NCBI RefSeq assembly: GCF_030063185.1
Contig: NZ_JASISP010000016.1
Location: 23,149-87,148 of the forward strand
Direction: 5' to 3'
DNA length: 64,000 bases
DNA from: Arthrobacter sp. H35-D1
GTDB lineage: Bacteria > Actinomycetota > Actinomycetes > Actinomycetales > Micrococcaceae
Below, piece by piece: positions 45,585-54,980 of the stretch. The translations under genes were made by a program, and so were the position numbers. The notes under the pieces are model-generated. The model made no database searches and had not been told where the DNA came from. It worked only from the letters and a program-made list of their open reading frames with translations. Position 1 is the first letter of the stretch. Every line of letters begins with the position of its first letter.

Positions 45585-47908
45585 GCGATGGGTTCCAGCC
45601 GGACTACTACCGATTTTGAGGTGGGCGTGCCGCTGACATCCGCCTTGGAGTCCAGCGGAACCAGCACATTCGTTTCCGGGTAGTACGCAGCCGCGCAACC
45701 CACCGGAGTGGAGTAGGCCACCACGCGGAAACCGGGCGCCCGCCGGTCCACCCTGTCCTTCCACTCGGAGACCACATCCACCATGGTTCCGTCGGCAAGC
45801 CCTAAGGAATCAAGGTCCTGCTGGTTGACGAAGATCACGCGGCGGCCGTTCTTGATGCCGCGGTAGCGGTCGTCCTTGCCGTAGATGGTGGTGTTGTACT
45901 GGTCGTGCGAGCGCAGGGTTTGCAACAGCAGCCGGCCCTCGGGCACGCGCGGATATTCCAGCTCGTTGGCCGTGAAGTGCGCCAGCCCGGATTCGGTGGT
46001 GAAAGTACGCGAGTCGCGCGGGCCGTGCGGCAGGATGAAGCCGCCGGGCTTGTCGATCTTGGCTTCAAAGTCCGCAAAGCCGGGCACCACGTTGGCAATG
46101 TGCGACCGAATCAGGCTGTAGTCAGCGACCATGGCGGACCAGTCGGCAAGGGGCGCACCCGGACGTGTGCCGCCGTCGTCCGTTTCGAAAAGCAGCTTGG
46201 CCAGCTGGCACACAATGGCCACTTCGGAGAGCAGATTGTCCGACGCCGGTGCCAGCCTCCCGCGCGAAGCGTGCACGGCGCTCATGGAGTCCTCGACGGT
46301 GACGCGCTGGTCCCCGCCCGCCTGGGTGTCGCGCTCGGTGCGGCCCAGCGTGGGAAGGATCAGCGCCTGGCGGCCGGTGACAAGGTGGGATTTGTTCAAC
46401 TTCGTGGAGATCTGCACTGTCAGCGACAGCTTTTGCAGGGCCGCCTCGGTAACATCGGAATCCGGGGTGGCGCGCACAAAGTTTCCGCCCATGCCCACGA
46501 ACACCGAGGCCTTGCCGTCACGCATGGCCTCGATGGCCGCGACCGTGTCAAAGCCGTCGGGGCGCGGGGAGGCGAAGGAAAACTCGCGGTCCAGGGCGTC
46601 GTGGAAGTCGGCCGGCATGCGCTCGAAGATGCCCATGGTGCGGTCACCCTGGACGTTGGAGTGGCCGCGGACGGGGCACACGCCGGCGCCGGGCTTGCCA
46701 ATGTTGCCCTGGAGCAGCAGCACGTTGACCACGTCGCGCAGCATGGCCACCGAGTGCTTGTGCTGGGTCAGGCCCATCGCCCAGCAGACCACGGTGGCCT
46801 TGGACGCGAGCAGCCGCTGGCCCGTGGCGCGGATCTGCGCCTCGCTGAGCCCCGTCGCCGTGACGATTTCCGCCCATGTGACGGCCTCCAGCTGGTCCAG
46901 GTACGCGCCCAGGCCCGTGGTGTGCGCCTCGATGAAGGCCGTGTCAAAGACCCTCCCGGCCTGCAGGGAACCGGTGCGGCGCTGTTCCTCAAGCAGGAAT
47001 TTGCCCAAGCCCTGGAAGAGTGCCTGATCGCCGCCGAGCTTGATCTGCAGGAAGTCGTCGGCCAGCGCGGTGCCGCCACCCACCAGCCCCTTGACCGTCT
47101 GCGGATTCTCAAAACGCATCAGCCCGGCCTCCGGCAGCGGGTTCACGGCCACGATCACGGCGCCGTTCTTCTTCGCCTTTTCCAGTGCGGAGAGCATGCG
47201 CGGGTGGTTCGTGCCGGGGTTCTGGCCGGCGATGATGATCAGCTCGGCCTTGTACATGTCCTCCAGCGACACCGATCCCTTGCCGATGCCAATGGTCTCC
47301 GTCAGCGCCGAACCACTGGATTCATGGCACATGTTCGAGCAGTCCGGCAGGTTGTTCGTGCCCAGCCCGCGCACCAGGAGCTGGTACAGGAACGCCGCCT
47401 CGTTGGAGGTGCGCCCCGAAGTGTAAAAAATGGCCTCGTCGGGATTGCCCAGCGCCTTGAGCTCGTCGGCCAGCAGGCCCAGCGCGCGCTCCCACGAGAC
47501 CGGCACGTAGTGCTCGCTGCCCTCGGCCAGGTACATCGGGTCTGTCAGTCTGCCCTGCTGGCCCAGACGGTAGTCGTCCCACTCGTGCAGCTCGGCGATG
47601 CTGTGTTCGGCAAAGAACGACGGCGGCACGCGCCTCTTGGTGGCTTCTTCGGCGACCGCTTTGGCCCCGTTTTCGCAAAATTCCGCCGCGTGCCGCTTGT
47701 CGGCTTCGGGCCAGGCGCAACCAGGGCAGTCAAAGCCGTCCTTTTGGTTCATCCGCAGCAGTGTACGGGCCGAACGGACGGGGCCCATTTGCTTCAGGGC
47801 CACCTCCATGGAATGCATGATGCCGGGAATGCCGACCGCTGTTTTTTGTACGCGGCCCACGGAGAGCTGCGTTTCGTCAATGTTTTCGCGGGGCGCTTTG
47901 CCAACCAT
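45581..47908 (-). CDS. FdhF/YdeP-type molybdopterin oxidoreductase
   Basis: This 775-residue member of the DMSO reductase superfamily is of the YdeP subgroup. Near the N-terminus C61-P-G-C64 and C78 form part of a possible cluster site, with the subgroup signature CPGCAWPEAD. NMCHESSG near residue 194 lies at the usual molybdenum-ligand position, followed by GQNPGTNHPRM. A C-terminal molydop-binding domain ends the protein. E. coli YdeP is linked to acid resistance and related proteins to formate oxidation; the true substrate is unknown. There is no in-frame TGA, so no selenocysteine. It is divergent from fdhD and convergent with moeA. Confidence 0.9.
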   Translation of the reverse strand: MVGKAPRENIDETQLSVGRVQKTAVGIPGIMHSMEVALKQMGPVRSARTLLRMNQKDGFDCPGCAWPEADKRHAAEFCENGAKAVAEEATKRRVPPSFFAEHSIAELHEWDDYRLGQQGRLTDPMYLAEGSEHYVPVSWERALGLLADELKALGNPDEAIFYTSGRTSNEAAFLYQLLVRGLGTNNLPDCSNMCHESSGSALTETIGIGKGSVSLEDMYKAELIIIAGQNPGTNHPRMLSALEKAKKNGAVIVAVNPLPEAGLMRFENPQTVKGLVGGGTALADDFLQIKLGGDQALFQGLGKFLLEEQRRTGSLQAGRVFDTAFIEAHTTGLGAYLDQLEAVTWAEIVTATGLSEAQIRATGQRLLASKATVVCWAMGLTQHKHSVAMLRDVVNVLLLQGNIGKPGAGVCPVRGHSNVQGDRTMGIFERMPADFHDALDREFSFASPRPDGFDTVAAIEAMRDGKASVFVGMGGNFVRATPDSDVTEAALQKLSLTVQISTKLNKSHLVTGRQALILPTLGRTERDTQAGGDQRVTVEDSMSAVHASRGRLAPASDNLLSEVAIVCQLAKLLFETDDGGTRPGAPLADWSAMVADYSLIRSHIANVVPGFADFEAKIDKPGGFILPHGPRDSRTFTTESGLAHFTANELEYPRVPEGRLLLQTLRSHDQYNTTIYGKDDRYRGIKNGRRVIFVNQQDLDSLGLADGTMVDVVSEWKDRVDRRAPGFRVVAYSTPVGCAAAYYPETNVLVPLDSKADVSGTPTSKSVVVRLEPIA

Positions 47909-47974
47909 GATGGGTTCCCTTCAGCGTGGAGCATCTACTGTAGACCTTAGACGACTTTCTTATTAAGGATGACA

Positions 47975-48808
47975 ATGGGACGACTGATCCATCGGGTCAA
48001 GGCCACCAGAATAGATCTGGCCGGTGGCAGGCGCGTGTTGCGCGAAGAAGCCGTGGCAGCGGAAGAGCCGCTGGAAATCCGCCTGGGCCATGAATCCTTC
48101 AGCGTCACCATGCGGACTCCCGGCGACGACTTCGACCTGGTGGCCGGATTTCTTCTGTCGGAAGGCATCATTTTTTCCCCTGACCAGCTGATTTCACTGC
48201 GCTTTTGCGCCGGGGAGGACGAAAACGGCCAGCAGACCTTCAACGTGGTGGAAGCCCAGCTGCGCCCCGATGTTGCGCTGCCGCTGCCAGCCGCCCACCG
48301 GCATGTGACCACCTCCAGTGCCTGCGGGATCTGCGGGACGGCTTCCATCGACGCCGTGCACAAGTCCTCACATTTTGTCATGGCGGCCGCTGTAGATGCT
48401 CCGCTGATTGATGCCGTGGTGCTCGCCGGGCTGCCCGACACCCTGCGAGAGCAGCAGAAACTGTTTGACAAGACAGGCGGCGTGCACGCGGCCGGATTGT
48501 TTGCCCCGGACGGGGAACTACTGAGCCTGCGCGAGGATGTGGGCCGCCACAACGCAGTGGACAAGGTCTTGGGGTCCGCTTTCCGGGACCGGCAGCTGCC
48601 CCTGTCCAAAAACATCTTGCAGGTTTCGGGCAGGGCGTCCTTTGAACTCGTTCAAAAGGCTGCGATGGCGGGGGTGCCCGTGCTCGCGGCCGTGAGTGCG
48701 CCGTCGTCCCTGGCTGTTGAACTGGCGCGCAGCACGGGGCTGACGCTGGTGGGGTTCAGCCGTGGCGAGACGTTGAACGTGTACACGCATCCGGGGCGTG
48801 TGGGCTGA
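47975..48808 (+). CDS. fdhD: Formate dehydrogenase accessory sulfurtransferase FdhD
   Basis: This 277-residue protein transfers sulfur to the molybdenum cofactor of formate dehydrogenase-type enzymes. The cysteines of the sulfur-carrying loop are C117 and C120 in SSACGICG. EEPLEIRLGHE and PGDDFDLVAGFLLSEG are family motifs, and GGVHAAGLF and REDVGRHNAVDK follow in the C-terminal half. ATG 47975 is chosen because AAGGA lies 5 bases upstream; an ATG two codons earlier overlaps that site. It is divergent from its probable client, the FdhF/YdeP-type enzyme, which supports a functional link. Confidence 0.94.
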   Translation: MGRLIHRVKATRIDLAGGRRVLREEAVAAEEPLEIRLGHESFSVTMRTPGDDFDLVAGFLLSEGIIFSPDQLISLRFCAGEDENGQQTFNVVEAQLRPDVALPLPAAHRHVTTSSACGICGTASIDAVHKSSHFVMAAAVDAPLIDAVVLAGLPDTLREQQKLFDKTGGVHAAGLFAPDGELLSLREDVGRHNAVDKVLGSAFRDRQLPLSKNILQVSGRASFELVQKAAMAGVPVLAAVSAPSSLAVELARSTGLTLVGFSRGETLNVYTHPGRVG

Positions 48809-48822
48809 TTCCGGCGCGGCTG

Positions 48823-49236
48823 TCAGCCCTTGGCCGCGTAGGTGCCAATCTCATCCACTGTGGGGGTCTGGCTCAAACCCAGTACGTCGGGGCGGATGCC
48901 GTGTGCCTCGTCGCCGTCGGGAAAGACGTAGAATTCCACGCGCGTCACAGGCTTCAGCGATCCTGAAGTGGAGGCCACCGAGCGCAATGAATCATCCAGC
49001 ACGCTTTCAAGCTCGGCGGAGGGGGCCGCGGCGACCCGCACGTTGACAACCTCAGCCATGCCGCCGGGGTCCGTGTACTGGACCGTGCTTCCGACCACGC
49101 CCGGTACAGCGTCGAGGGCGGCTGTTGCCGCGGCAACGAACGAGTCCCCGGCCTTTTGCGCATCGCTGGCTCCGCATGCGGCCAAAAGCGCGGCAAGCAG
49201 CCCCATGGCAACAAACATTCTTGCTTTTTTCAACAT
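48823..49236 (-). CDS. Small lipoprotein of unknown function
   Basis: This 137-residue protein has a lipoprotein signal ending LLAAC (C21). The mature part has alternating beta/alpha pattern (GVVGSTVQYTD, AEVVNVRVAA, VEFYVFPDG) but no recognised family. ATG 49236 places the lipobox correctly; longer readings overlap the upstream gene in another frame. It follows the 49283-50170 gene on the same strand with a 46-base gap and may share its transcript. Confidence 0.7.
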   Translation of the reverse strand: MLKKARMFVAMGLLAALLAACGASDAQKAGDSFVAAATAALDAVPGVVGSTVQYTDPGGMAEVVNVRVAAAPSAELESVLDDSLRSVASTSGSLKPVTRVEFYVFPDGDEAHGIRPDVLGLSQTPTVDEIGTYAAKG

Positions 49237-49282
49237 GGCAACGTCCCAGGGGTTGCGGTGCGCGGTGGGGAGGGCAAGGGGA

Positions 49283-50170
49283 TCAGCCCGTCGGTGAACT
49301 GTCGCGGGCGGAATCAGGTGATGCCTTTTCAGCCTTGTCCAGCTCGTTCTGGGCGCCCACCACCGCAAGCACCAGTTCATGGGCGATGTTTCCTGCCGGC
49401 ACTTCAGCCAGGCGCACTTCGGGCGCATCCCCGCTGCTGGTGGTCAGCGAGAACAGGTGGTTCTCCTTCACGCTCCATTTCCCCGCCCAATTCCGGCTGG
49501 GCCGCCCCTCCGCAGCACTGACGACGCTGAGCGTCACATTGGCGTCCTCCTCGCGGACTAGCTCCGCAACGGCTGCCGCCAGTACGGCCGGATCCATGTC
49601 GCCATCCAGCACCGCAGCAGGCTCCGCATTCAGCGGTTCACCCGCTTTGGCCGTGGGGTCCGCCTGCACAACATCCAGCGGCGGCAGCAGCCGGGCAGTG
49701 GCACCCCACACGTTGTCCATGTCAAAGAGCGTCACCTCCATGCTGTCTTCGCTGCCCACAATGAGCGTGTCCGGGCCGTGCCGTTCGGACATATGGCGTT
49801 GGTGCACCGCCAGCCCCCGCCCTGCCCGCAGCCCCAACACGCTGGTGGTGCTGACGTCGTTGTACGTTGCCCGGGCCGTGACGGTAATGGGGGCCGTGAG
49901 CAGAAGTGCGACGGCGCCCGTCCACTGCAGCGCCACCTCGCCGGACGACTGGGACATGCCCAGCTCCTTCAGTTCCGACCAAGCAGCCTCCTCGGCGTCC
50001 CCGCTCAGGGGCGCGGACTGCCCGGGACCACCTTCGGGTGTGGTGCCCAACGGATCCGCGACGGGAAGGTCAAGGATGGTGCTTGTCGATTCGCACAGCA
50101 ACTGCCAAGCAGCGGTGCTGAGCTGGACGCGGCCCAAGATTACGGGGTCCTGTGTAACGGGATCAGTCAT
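49283..50170 (-). CDS. Uncharacterised cytosolic protein
   Basis: This 295-residue protein has no signal peptide or transmembrane segments. ATG 50170 has AGGAG 6 bases upstream. The N-terminal segment (ILGRVQLSTAAWQLL) and the hydrophobic core (GAVALLLTAPITVTARATYNDVS in part) suggest a mixed alpha/beta fold. The general pattern recalls EspG-like chaperones of ESX systems, but I cannot support this by motifs. It is followed by the small lipoprotein gene. No function is assigned. Confidence 0.6.
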   Translation of the reverse strand: MTDPVTQDPVILGRVQLSTAAWQLLCESTSTILDLPVADPLGTTPEGGPGQSAPLSGDAEEAAWSELKELGMSQSSGEVALQWTGAVALLLTAPITVTARATYNDVSTTSVLGLRAGRGLAVHQRHMSERHGPDTLIVGSEDSMEVTLFDMDNVWGATARLLPPLDVVQADPTAKAGEPLNAEPAAVLDGDMDPAVLAAAVAELVREEDANVTLSVVSAAEGRPSRNWAGKWSVKENHLFSLTTSSGDAPEVRLAEVPAGNIAHELVLAVVGAQNELDKAEKASPDSARDSSPTG

Positions 50171-50260
50171 GGAATTCTCCTGCCTGCAAGGTTGGCCCGC
50201 CCGGCAAGGCAAGCCATGGAAGCAACGTCACACCAACATACGTCACTGCTGCGGAGGCCG

Positions 50261-51094
50261 CTAGATTTCGTGCAGCAGCCGGCGCACAAACGCTTGGGTG
50301 CGCTCTTCCTTCGGGTTGCGCAAAACCTGGCTGGCCGGGCCCCGCTCCACCACCACGCCCCCGTCCATGAAAACCACCTCGTCGGCCGTCTGCCGGGCAA
50401 ACGCCAGCTCGTGGGTGACGATGACCATGGTCCAGCCTTCCTCGGCCAGTTCCTTGATGACAATCAAAACGTCGTCCACCAACTCGGGGTCAAGGGAAGA
50501 GGTTGGTTCGTCAAAGAGCAACAGCTGCGGCCTCAAGGCAAGGGCCCGGACAATGCCCACGCGTTGCTGCTGCCCGCCCGAGAGTTCAAAGGGGTGGGCA
50601 TCCTTCTTCTCCAGCATCCCCACTCGCGTCAACAACGACTCCGCCTCCGCCACGACCTCGGCACGGGGCCGTTTTTGCACCTGGACGGGACCTTCGATGA
50701 CATTCTCCAGCACTGTCTTGTGGGGGAAAAGGTTGTACTGCTGGAACACCATGGCGCTGCGGTCGCGTAGTGCGGACAGCTGTTTTGCCAACTCCTTTTT
50801 GGACGGTGCAACACCGCCAAAGTCCACGATCAACGGTTTTTCGGCGCCTGGTTGGCTTGCGGGTGCTGCGTCGCGGGCGCCCACAGTGACTGTTCCGGCG
50901 TCGGGCGTTTCAAGGCCGTTGAGGGAACGCAAAATGGTGGTCTTGCCCGAGCCGGACGGGCCGATGAGCGCCACCACCTTGCCGCGGGGGACCTCCAGGT
51001 CGATGCCGCGCAGCACCTGGTTGCTGCCGAAGGACTTGCTCAGGCCGCGCACCTGAAGCACAGGGCCGGCGGGGGACATGTCAGTGGGCGACAT
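50261..51094 (-). CDS. Amino acid ABC transporter ATP-binding protein
   Basis: This 277-residue ATPase of the polar amino acid uptake family has Walker A GPSGSGKT (45-52), Q-loop [10 protein letters not shown], signature LSGGQQQR, Walker [15 protein letters not shown] and H-loop VTHE. Compared with GlnQ-type ATPases it has an insert of about 30 residues before the Q-loop (A/P-rich, then LIVDFGG). It overlaps the permease gene by 14 bases (51081-51094), showing coupling. It forms an importer with the permease and the binding protein at 51839-52648; cystine is a likely substrate. Confidence 0.93.
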   Translation of the reverse strand: MSPTDMSPAGPVLQVRGLSKSFGSNQVLRGIDLEVPRGKVVALIGPSGSGKTTILRSLNGLETPDAGTVTVGARDAAPASQPGAEKPLIVDFGGVAPSKKELAKQLSALRDRSAMVFQQYNLFPHKTVLENVIEGPVQVQKRPRAEVVAEAESLLTRVGMLEKKDAHPFELSGGQQQRVGIVRALALRPQLLLFDEPTSSLDPELVDDVLIVIKELAEEGWTMVIVTHELAFARQTADEVVFMDGGVVVERGPASQVLRNPKEERTQAFVRRLLHEI

Positions 51095-51740
51095 AGCGGT
51101 CCAACCTCTTTTCCACACTGGTCTGTGCCGTTGACAGGACAAGGCAGATGACCCAGTAAATGAGTGCTGCTTCAAGATAGAGCAACATGAATTCTTGGCT
51201 GAATGCCGCCACCTGTTGGGCGACGCGGAACAACTCGGTGACAAGGATCAGCGAGGCCAAGGAAGTGTCCTTGACCAGCGAAATGAACGTGTTGGACAGC
51301 GGGGGAACGGAAACGCGGGCGGCTTGGGGCAGGATGATTCGCAGCAAGGCCTGGTTGCGGGACATGCCAATCATGTGCCCGGCTTCCCACTGGCCGCGGG
51401 GCACCGAGAGGATGGCGGCCCGAATGATTTCCGCGGCATAGCCGCCCACATTCAGCGAGAACGCGATGATGGCGCTGGGCCAGGGGTCGATCTTCACCCC
51501 CACGGCCGGCAAGCCGTAGAAGATCACGAACAGCTGGACCAGCAGGGGAGTGCCACGGATGAGCGAGATGTACACCCGTCCCACGGCGTTGGCCAGCTTA
51601 TTGGGGCTGATGCGCATGATTGCGATGACAAGGGCTATCACCAGCCCCAGCGCGAAGGAGGCCAAGGTCAGCGGGATGGTGCCTTGAACGGCACCCAACA
51701 GCAGCGGGCCCAGGGAACTCCAAAACAAGTCAAAGTCCAC
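51081..51740 (-). CDS. Amino acid ABC transporter permease
   Basis: This 219-residue membrane subunit of the HisMQ/GlnP type has five to six helices, with the EAA-like loop [25 protein letters not shown] near residue 115 (given here in part as [15 protein letters not shown]). [12 protein letters not shown] is the typical preceding segment of cystine/glutamine permeases (TcyB-like). It is separated from the binding protein gene by 98 bases that hold a hairpin. Confidence 0.92.
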   Translation of the reverse strand: MDFDLFWSSLGPLLLGAVQGTIPLTLASFALGLVIALVIAIMRISPNKLANAVGRVYISLIRGTPLLVQLFVIFYGLPAVGVKIDPWPSAIIAFSLNVGGYAAEIIRAAILSVPRGQWEAGHMIGMSRNQALLRIILPQAARVSVPPLSNTFISLVKDTSLASLILVTELFRVAQQVAAFSQEFMLLYLEAALIYWVICLVLSTAQTSVEKRLDRYVAH

Positions 51741-51776
51741 GGCCGGCCCCCGTCCCTGATTCCTGTTGAGCTAGCC

Positions 51777-51796
51777 CTTGCGCGGCCGGGCGCAAG
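51777..51796 (-). terminator. Intra-operon hairpin
   Basis: CTTGCGC (51777-51783) and GCGCAAG (51790-51796) form a 7-bp stem with a 6-base loop, in the gap after the binding-protein gene and before the permease gene. Such hairpins often protect or partly terminate transcripts so that the binding protein is made in excess. Confidence 0.5.
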
Positions 51797-51838
51797 CCTG
51801 GTTGCGCGGCTAGGTGCAAGGCGCTGGGCCCGGCTTGG

Positions 51839-52648
51839 CTACTGGCTGACATCTTGGCCAAAGTACTTTTTGCTCAGTTTCGTCAATGTGCCGTCGGCCT
51901 TGAGCTCGGCAAGGGATGCATCCACCGCGTCGGTCAGGGCTGTCGAGCCTTTGCGGAAGGCAAAGGCGGAGTCGGAGGAGTCCTCCGTGGTGGCGGCGAT
52001 TTTCAGCCCGGAGTTGGGCGTGTTGACCTCGTAGTCCAGGAAGGTGAGCTTGTCATTGACGATCGCGTCCACGCGGCCCTCCTTCAAAAGGGAAACGGAC
52101 TGCGCCCAGCCCTCGACGGACTCCACTTTGGCGCCACTGTTGGTGGCGAGCGTGTACCAGTTGCTTGTCAACGACTGGGCCGTGGTTTTGCCTTTGAGAT
52201 CGGCAAAGGAGGAGATGTCGGTGTTGGCGTCCTTCGTAACAATAACGCCGTGGGAGACCGTGTAGGGGGTGGAGAAGCTGTACTTTTCCTGCCGCTTGGG
52301 GTTGATCGTGACTTGATTGGCGACCGCGTCAAAGCGACCGGCTTCAAGCCCGGCAAAGATCGAGTCGAATTGGGTTTCCGCAAACTTGGCCTTGACTCCA
52401 AGCTTGTCGGCAACGGCGGTCGCGACGTCGACGTCGTAGCCTGTCAGTGCGCCCGCCCCGCCTTCGTGGAAACTGAACGGCTTGTAGGTGCCTTCCGTGG
52501 CGAACACGATGGTTCCGGCGTCCTTGACGCTGCTCAGGGAGGTGTCGCCGCCTGAGGATGTGGCGGAATCCGAGGCGCCACCGCAAGCAGCAAGGGCCAG
52601 CGATGCTGCTGCGAGGAGGCCAACGAGTCCGAGGCTGCGACGATTCAT
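51839..52648 (-). CDS. Amino acid (cystine-type) binding lipoprotein
   Basis: This 269-residue solute-binding protein of family 3 has a signal peptide ending LALAAC (C22) and a mature domain starting GTIVFATEGTYKPFSFHE. GYDVDVATAVADKLG, FDSIFAGLEAGRFDAVANQV and the C-terminal KKYFGQDVS are typical of TcyA/FliY-type cystine binders. ATG 52648 puts the lipobox in place; AAAGGA lies about 11 bases upstream. It is the first gene of the importer operon, with a divergent ABC exporter upstream. Confidence 0.92.
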   Translation of the reverse strand: MNRRSLGLVGLLAAASLALAACGGASDSATSSGGDTSLSSVKDAGTIVFATEGTYKPFSFHEGGAGALTGYDVDVATAVADKLGVKAKFAETQFDSIFAGLEAGRFDAVANQVTINPKRQEKYSFSTPYTVSHGVIVTKDANTDISSFADLKGKTTAQSLTSNWYTLATNSGAKVESVEGWAQSVSLLKEGRVDAIVNDKLTFLDYEVNTPNSGLKIAATTEDSSDSAFAFRKGSTALTDAVDASLAELKADGTLTKLSKKYFGQDVSQ

Positions 52649-52966
52649 GGTGATGTGTTCCTTTGCTGTGAAAATACTGCTGTGGATCTTGGGGATCCGC
52701 GAAACGGGTGGCTCGCGGCGGGCCCTGTATTTGGACGCTACCACTGGAAAACCCGAACATGGGTGAGAATATTTCATTGTGTTACGTCAATATTACGGAT
52801 GTGATTTGACGCACGCGCGAGATGTTGGCTAATGGTACCGCTCGGCGGATGCTCCGAAGCAGTGCGTGGCAGGTTTGATGTGGATGTAAGAAGCCGGGAA
52901 TTTTTCAGCACTCGCCGGGGGCTTAAGCTTGTAGCTTGCCCTCTTAAAGATTGAAGGACCATACGC
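52649..52966. other. Divergent promoter region
   Basis: This 318-base region lies between the cystine-type binding protein (-) and the ABC exporter (+). It is more AT-rich than the genes, as expected for promoters. No operator, RNA structure or gene was recognised. Confidence 0.4.
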
Positions 52967-54859
52967 ATGAGCATGGAAGGAGCAGCCTGGAGCTCACTTT
53001 GGAGTTCCATGCGCTCGGACAAAAGCAATGGCGGGATTTCCAAGGACACGTTGCGCCGCACCGTTCTGTTCGCTAAACCGTACAGCCGCAAGCTGCTGAT
53101 TTTCGTTGTGCTGTCGGTGATTTCGGCGGCGCTGGCGGTAGCCACCCCCGTGCTGGCCGGGCGGGTTATCGATGCAATTGAGGCGAAAACCGCCATTGAT
53201 GTGGTGGTGCGGCTAGCCGTGCTGATCGCCATCGTGGCGGTTCTGGATGCCGGCCTGTCCCTGGTGATCCGTTGGATTTCATCCAACTTGGGGGAGGGCG
53301 TCATCCTGGATTTGCGCACCGCCGTCTTTGACCACGTCCAGCGCATGCCCATCGCCTTCTTCACGCGAACCCGCACCGGTGCCCTCGTCAGCCGCCTCAA
53401 CAACGACGTCATTGGCGCCCAGCAGGCCTTCAGCGGGACGCTCTCGGGCATCGTTTCCAACTCGGTGCAGCTGATTTTGACGCTGATCGTCATGCTCAAC
53501 ACCTCCTGGCTTGTGACAGTGCTGGCACTGGTGCTGCTGCCGGTCTTCTTGCTTCCAGCGCGACGCTTCGGGGCCCGGCTGGCCGGTTTGCGCCGAGAAG
53601 CTGCAGATTTGAACGCGGACATGAGCACCCAGATGACCGAGCGTTTCTCCGCTCCCGGCGCCACCTTGGTGAAGTTGTTCGGCCGCCCCGCCGACGAGTC
53701 GCACGAGTTCGCTTCCCGGGCCAACCGTGTCCGCGAGGTTGGCGTGCGTGCAGCGGTGCTGCAGTATGTGTTCTTCACGGCTCTGATGCTCGTCTCCGCA
53801 TTGGCGCTGGCGCTCGTCTACGGACTGGGTGGATCGCTGGCCATTGCTGGCTCACTTAGCCCGGGCGACGTCGTCGTGCTTGCCCTGCTGCTGACCCGCC
53901 TGTACGCCCCGCTGACGGCGCTGGCCAACGCGCGCGTGGACATCATGAGCGCCTTGGTGAGCTTTGACAGGGTGTTTGAGATTCTTGACCTGAAGCCGCT
54001 CATTGCCGAAAAGGAAACGACGGTGCCGCTGCCGGCCGGGTCGCTGAGTATTGAATTCAACGATGTGCGCTTCGGCTACCCCTCCGCGGACAAGGTCTCG
54101 CTGGCCTCGCTGGAGGACGTGGCAGTGCTGGACACCCGCGGCGGCGAGGACGTGCTGCACGGGATTTCCTTCCGCGCCGAACCCGGCCAGACCATCGCGC
54201 TGGTGGGGTCCTCGGGGGCGGGTAAGTCGACCATGGCGCAGCTGCTTTCGCGCCTGTACGACGTCGACTCCGGCACCGTTTGCCTCGGCGGCGTGGACGT
54301 GCGCGACCTCAGCTTCGACGGGCTGCGGGCGGGGGTGGGCATGGTCACCCAGGACGGGCATCTGTTCCACGAAAGCATCGGCTCCAACCTGCGCCTGGCC
54401 AAGCCCACGGCAACCGACGGCGAAATTTGGGACGTGCTGCACAGGGCCCGGCTGGAGGACTTTGCCAAGGCGCTGCCCGACGGACTGGACACAGTGGTGG
54501 GCGAGCGCGGATACCGGCTCTCCGGCGGAGAACGCCAGCGCCTGACCATTGCCCGGTTGCTGCTGGTGCAGCCCGCGGTGGTGATTCTGGACGAAGCCAC
54601 GGCAGCCCTCGACTCCACCAACGAGGCAGCCGTCCAAGCTGCCCTTGGCGAGGCGCTTGAGGGCAGGACGGCCCTGGTCATTGCGCACCGGCTCTCCACC
54701 ATCCGCTCCGCCGACCAAATTCTGGTGCTGGAAGCTGGTCGCATTGTGGAACGCGGCACCCACGATGAGCTGATCGTCCGCGGTGGCCGCTACGCCGAAC
54801 TCCACGACACCCAATTCTCGCAGGCGGTGGCGGCTGTCACCGAGGCCGACACCGACTAA
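52967..54859 (+). CDS. ABC exporter, fused membrane and ATPase domains
   Basis: This 630-residue half-transporter of the MsbA/BmrA type has six transmembrane helices at about 45-330 and a nucleotide-binding domain from about 360. The Walker A motif GSSGAGKST is near 414, the Q-loop MVTQDGHLF near 455, the signature LSGGERQR near 518, Walker B VVILDEATAALD near 536 and the H-loop IAHRLST near 570. It functions as a homodimer or heterodimer exporting lipids, peptides or drugs; the substrate is unknown. ATG 52967 has GAAGGA 8 bases upstream. A short loop before Walker A (VAVLDTRGGED) extends the domain. Confidence 0.93.
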   Translation: MSMEGAAWSSLWSSMRSDKSNGGISKDTLRRTVLFAKPYSRKLLIFVVLSVISAALAVATPVLAGRVIDAIEAKTAIDVVVRLAVLIAIVAVLDAGLSLVIRWISSNLGEGVILDLRTAVFDHVQRMPIAFFTRTRTGALVSRLNNDVIGAQQAFSGTLSGIVSNSVQLILTLIVMLNTSWLVTVLALVLLPVFLLPARRFGARLAGLRREAADLNADMSTQMTERFSAPGATLVKLFGRPADESHEFASRANRVREVGVRAAVLQYVFFTALMLVSALALALVYGLGGSLAIAGSLSPGDVVVLALLLTRLYAPLTALANARVDIMSALVSFDRVFEILDLKPLIAEKETTVPLPAGSLSIEFNDVRFGYPSADKVSLASLEDVAVLDTRGGEDVLHGISFRAEPGQTIALVGSSGAGKSTMAQLLSRLYDVDSGTVCLGGVDVRDLSFDGLRAGVGMVTQDGHLFHESIGSNLRLAKPTATDGEIWDVLHRARLEDFAKALPDGLDTVVGERGYRLSGGERQRLTIARLLLVQPAVVILDEATAALDSTNEAAVQAALGEALEGRTALVIAHRLSTIRSADQILVLEAGRIVERGTHDELIVRGGRYAELHDTQFSQAVAAVTEADTD

Positions 54860-54980
54860 CCGCGCTGCAACCGCGTGCCCGCGTCTGCCCCGCGAACGAG
54901 CTGTTGCCCAACAGCGGTTTCGCGGCTTGGGCGCGGGCATGCGGGCCGGGCGCGGGTTCGCGGCCGCGGCCCACGCGCAA

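Noticed and set aside
45581..47908. Selenocysteine formate dehydrogenase
   Set aside because: No in-frame TGA occurs and the CPGCAWPEAD signature fits the YdeP group instead.
45905..47950. 681-codon plus-strand frame opposite the molybdoenzyme
   Set aside because: It is a shadow of the strong minus-strand gene; the sequence is Arg/His/Gln-rich without motifs.
49283..50170. EspG-type ESX chaperone
   Set aside because: Only a general impression of pattern; no motif or neighbouring ESX gene supports it, so it was left unassigned.
52774..53778. 334-codon minus-strand frame across the ABC exporter start
   Set aside because: It covers the divergent promoter and the membrane domain of a clear exporter; Ser/Arg-rich translation only.
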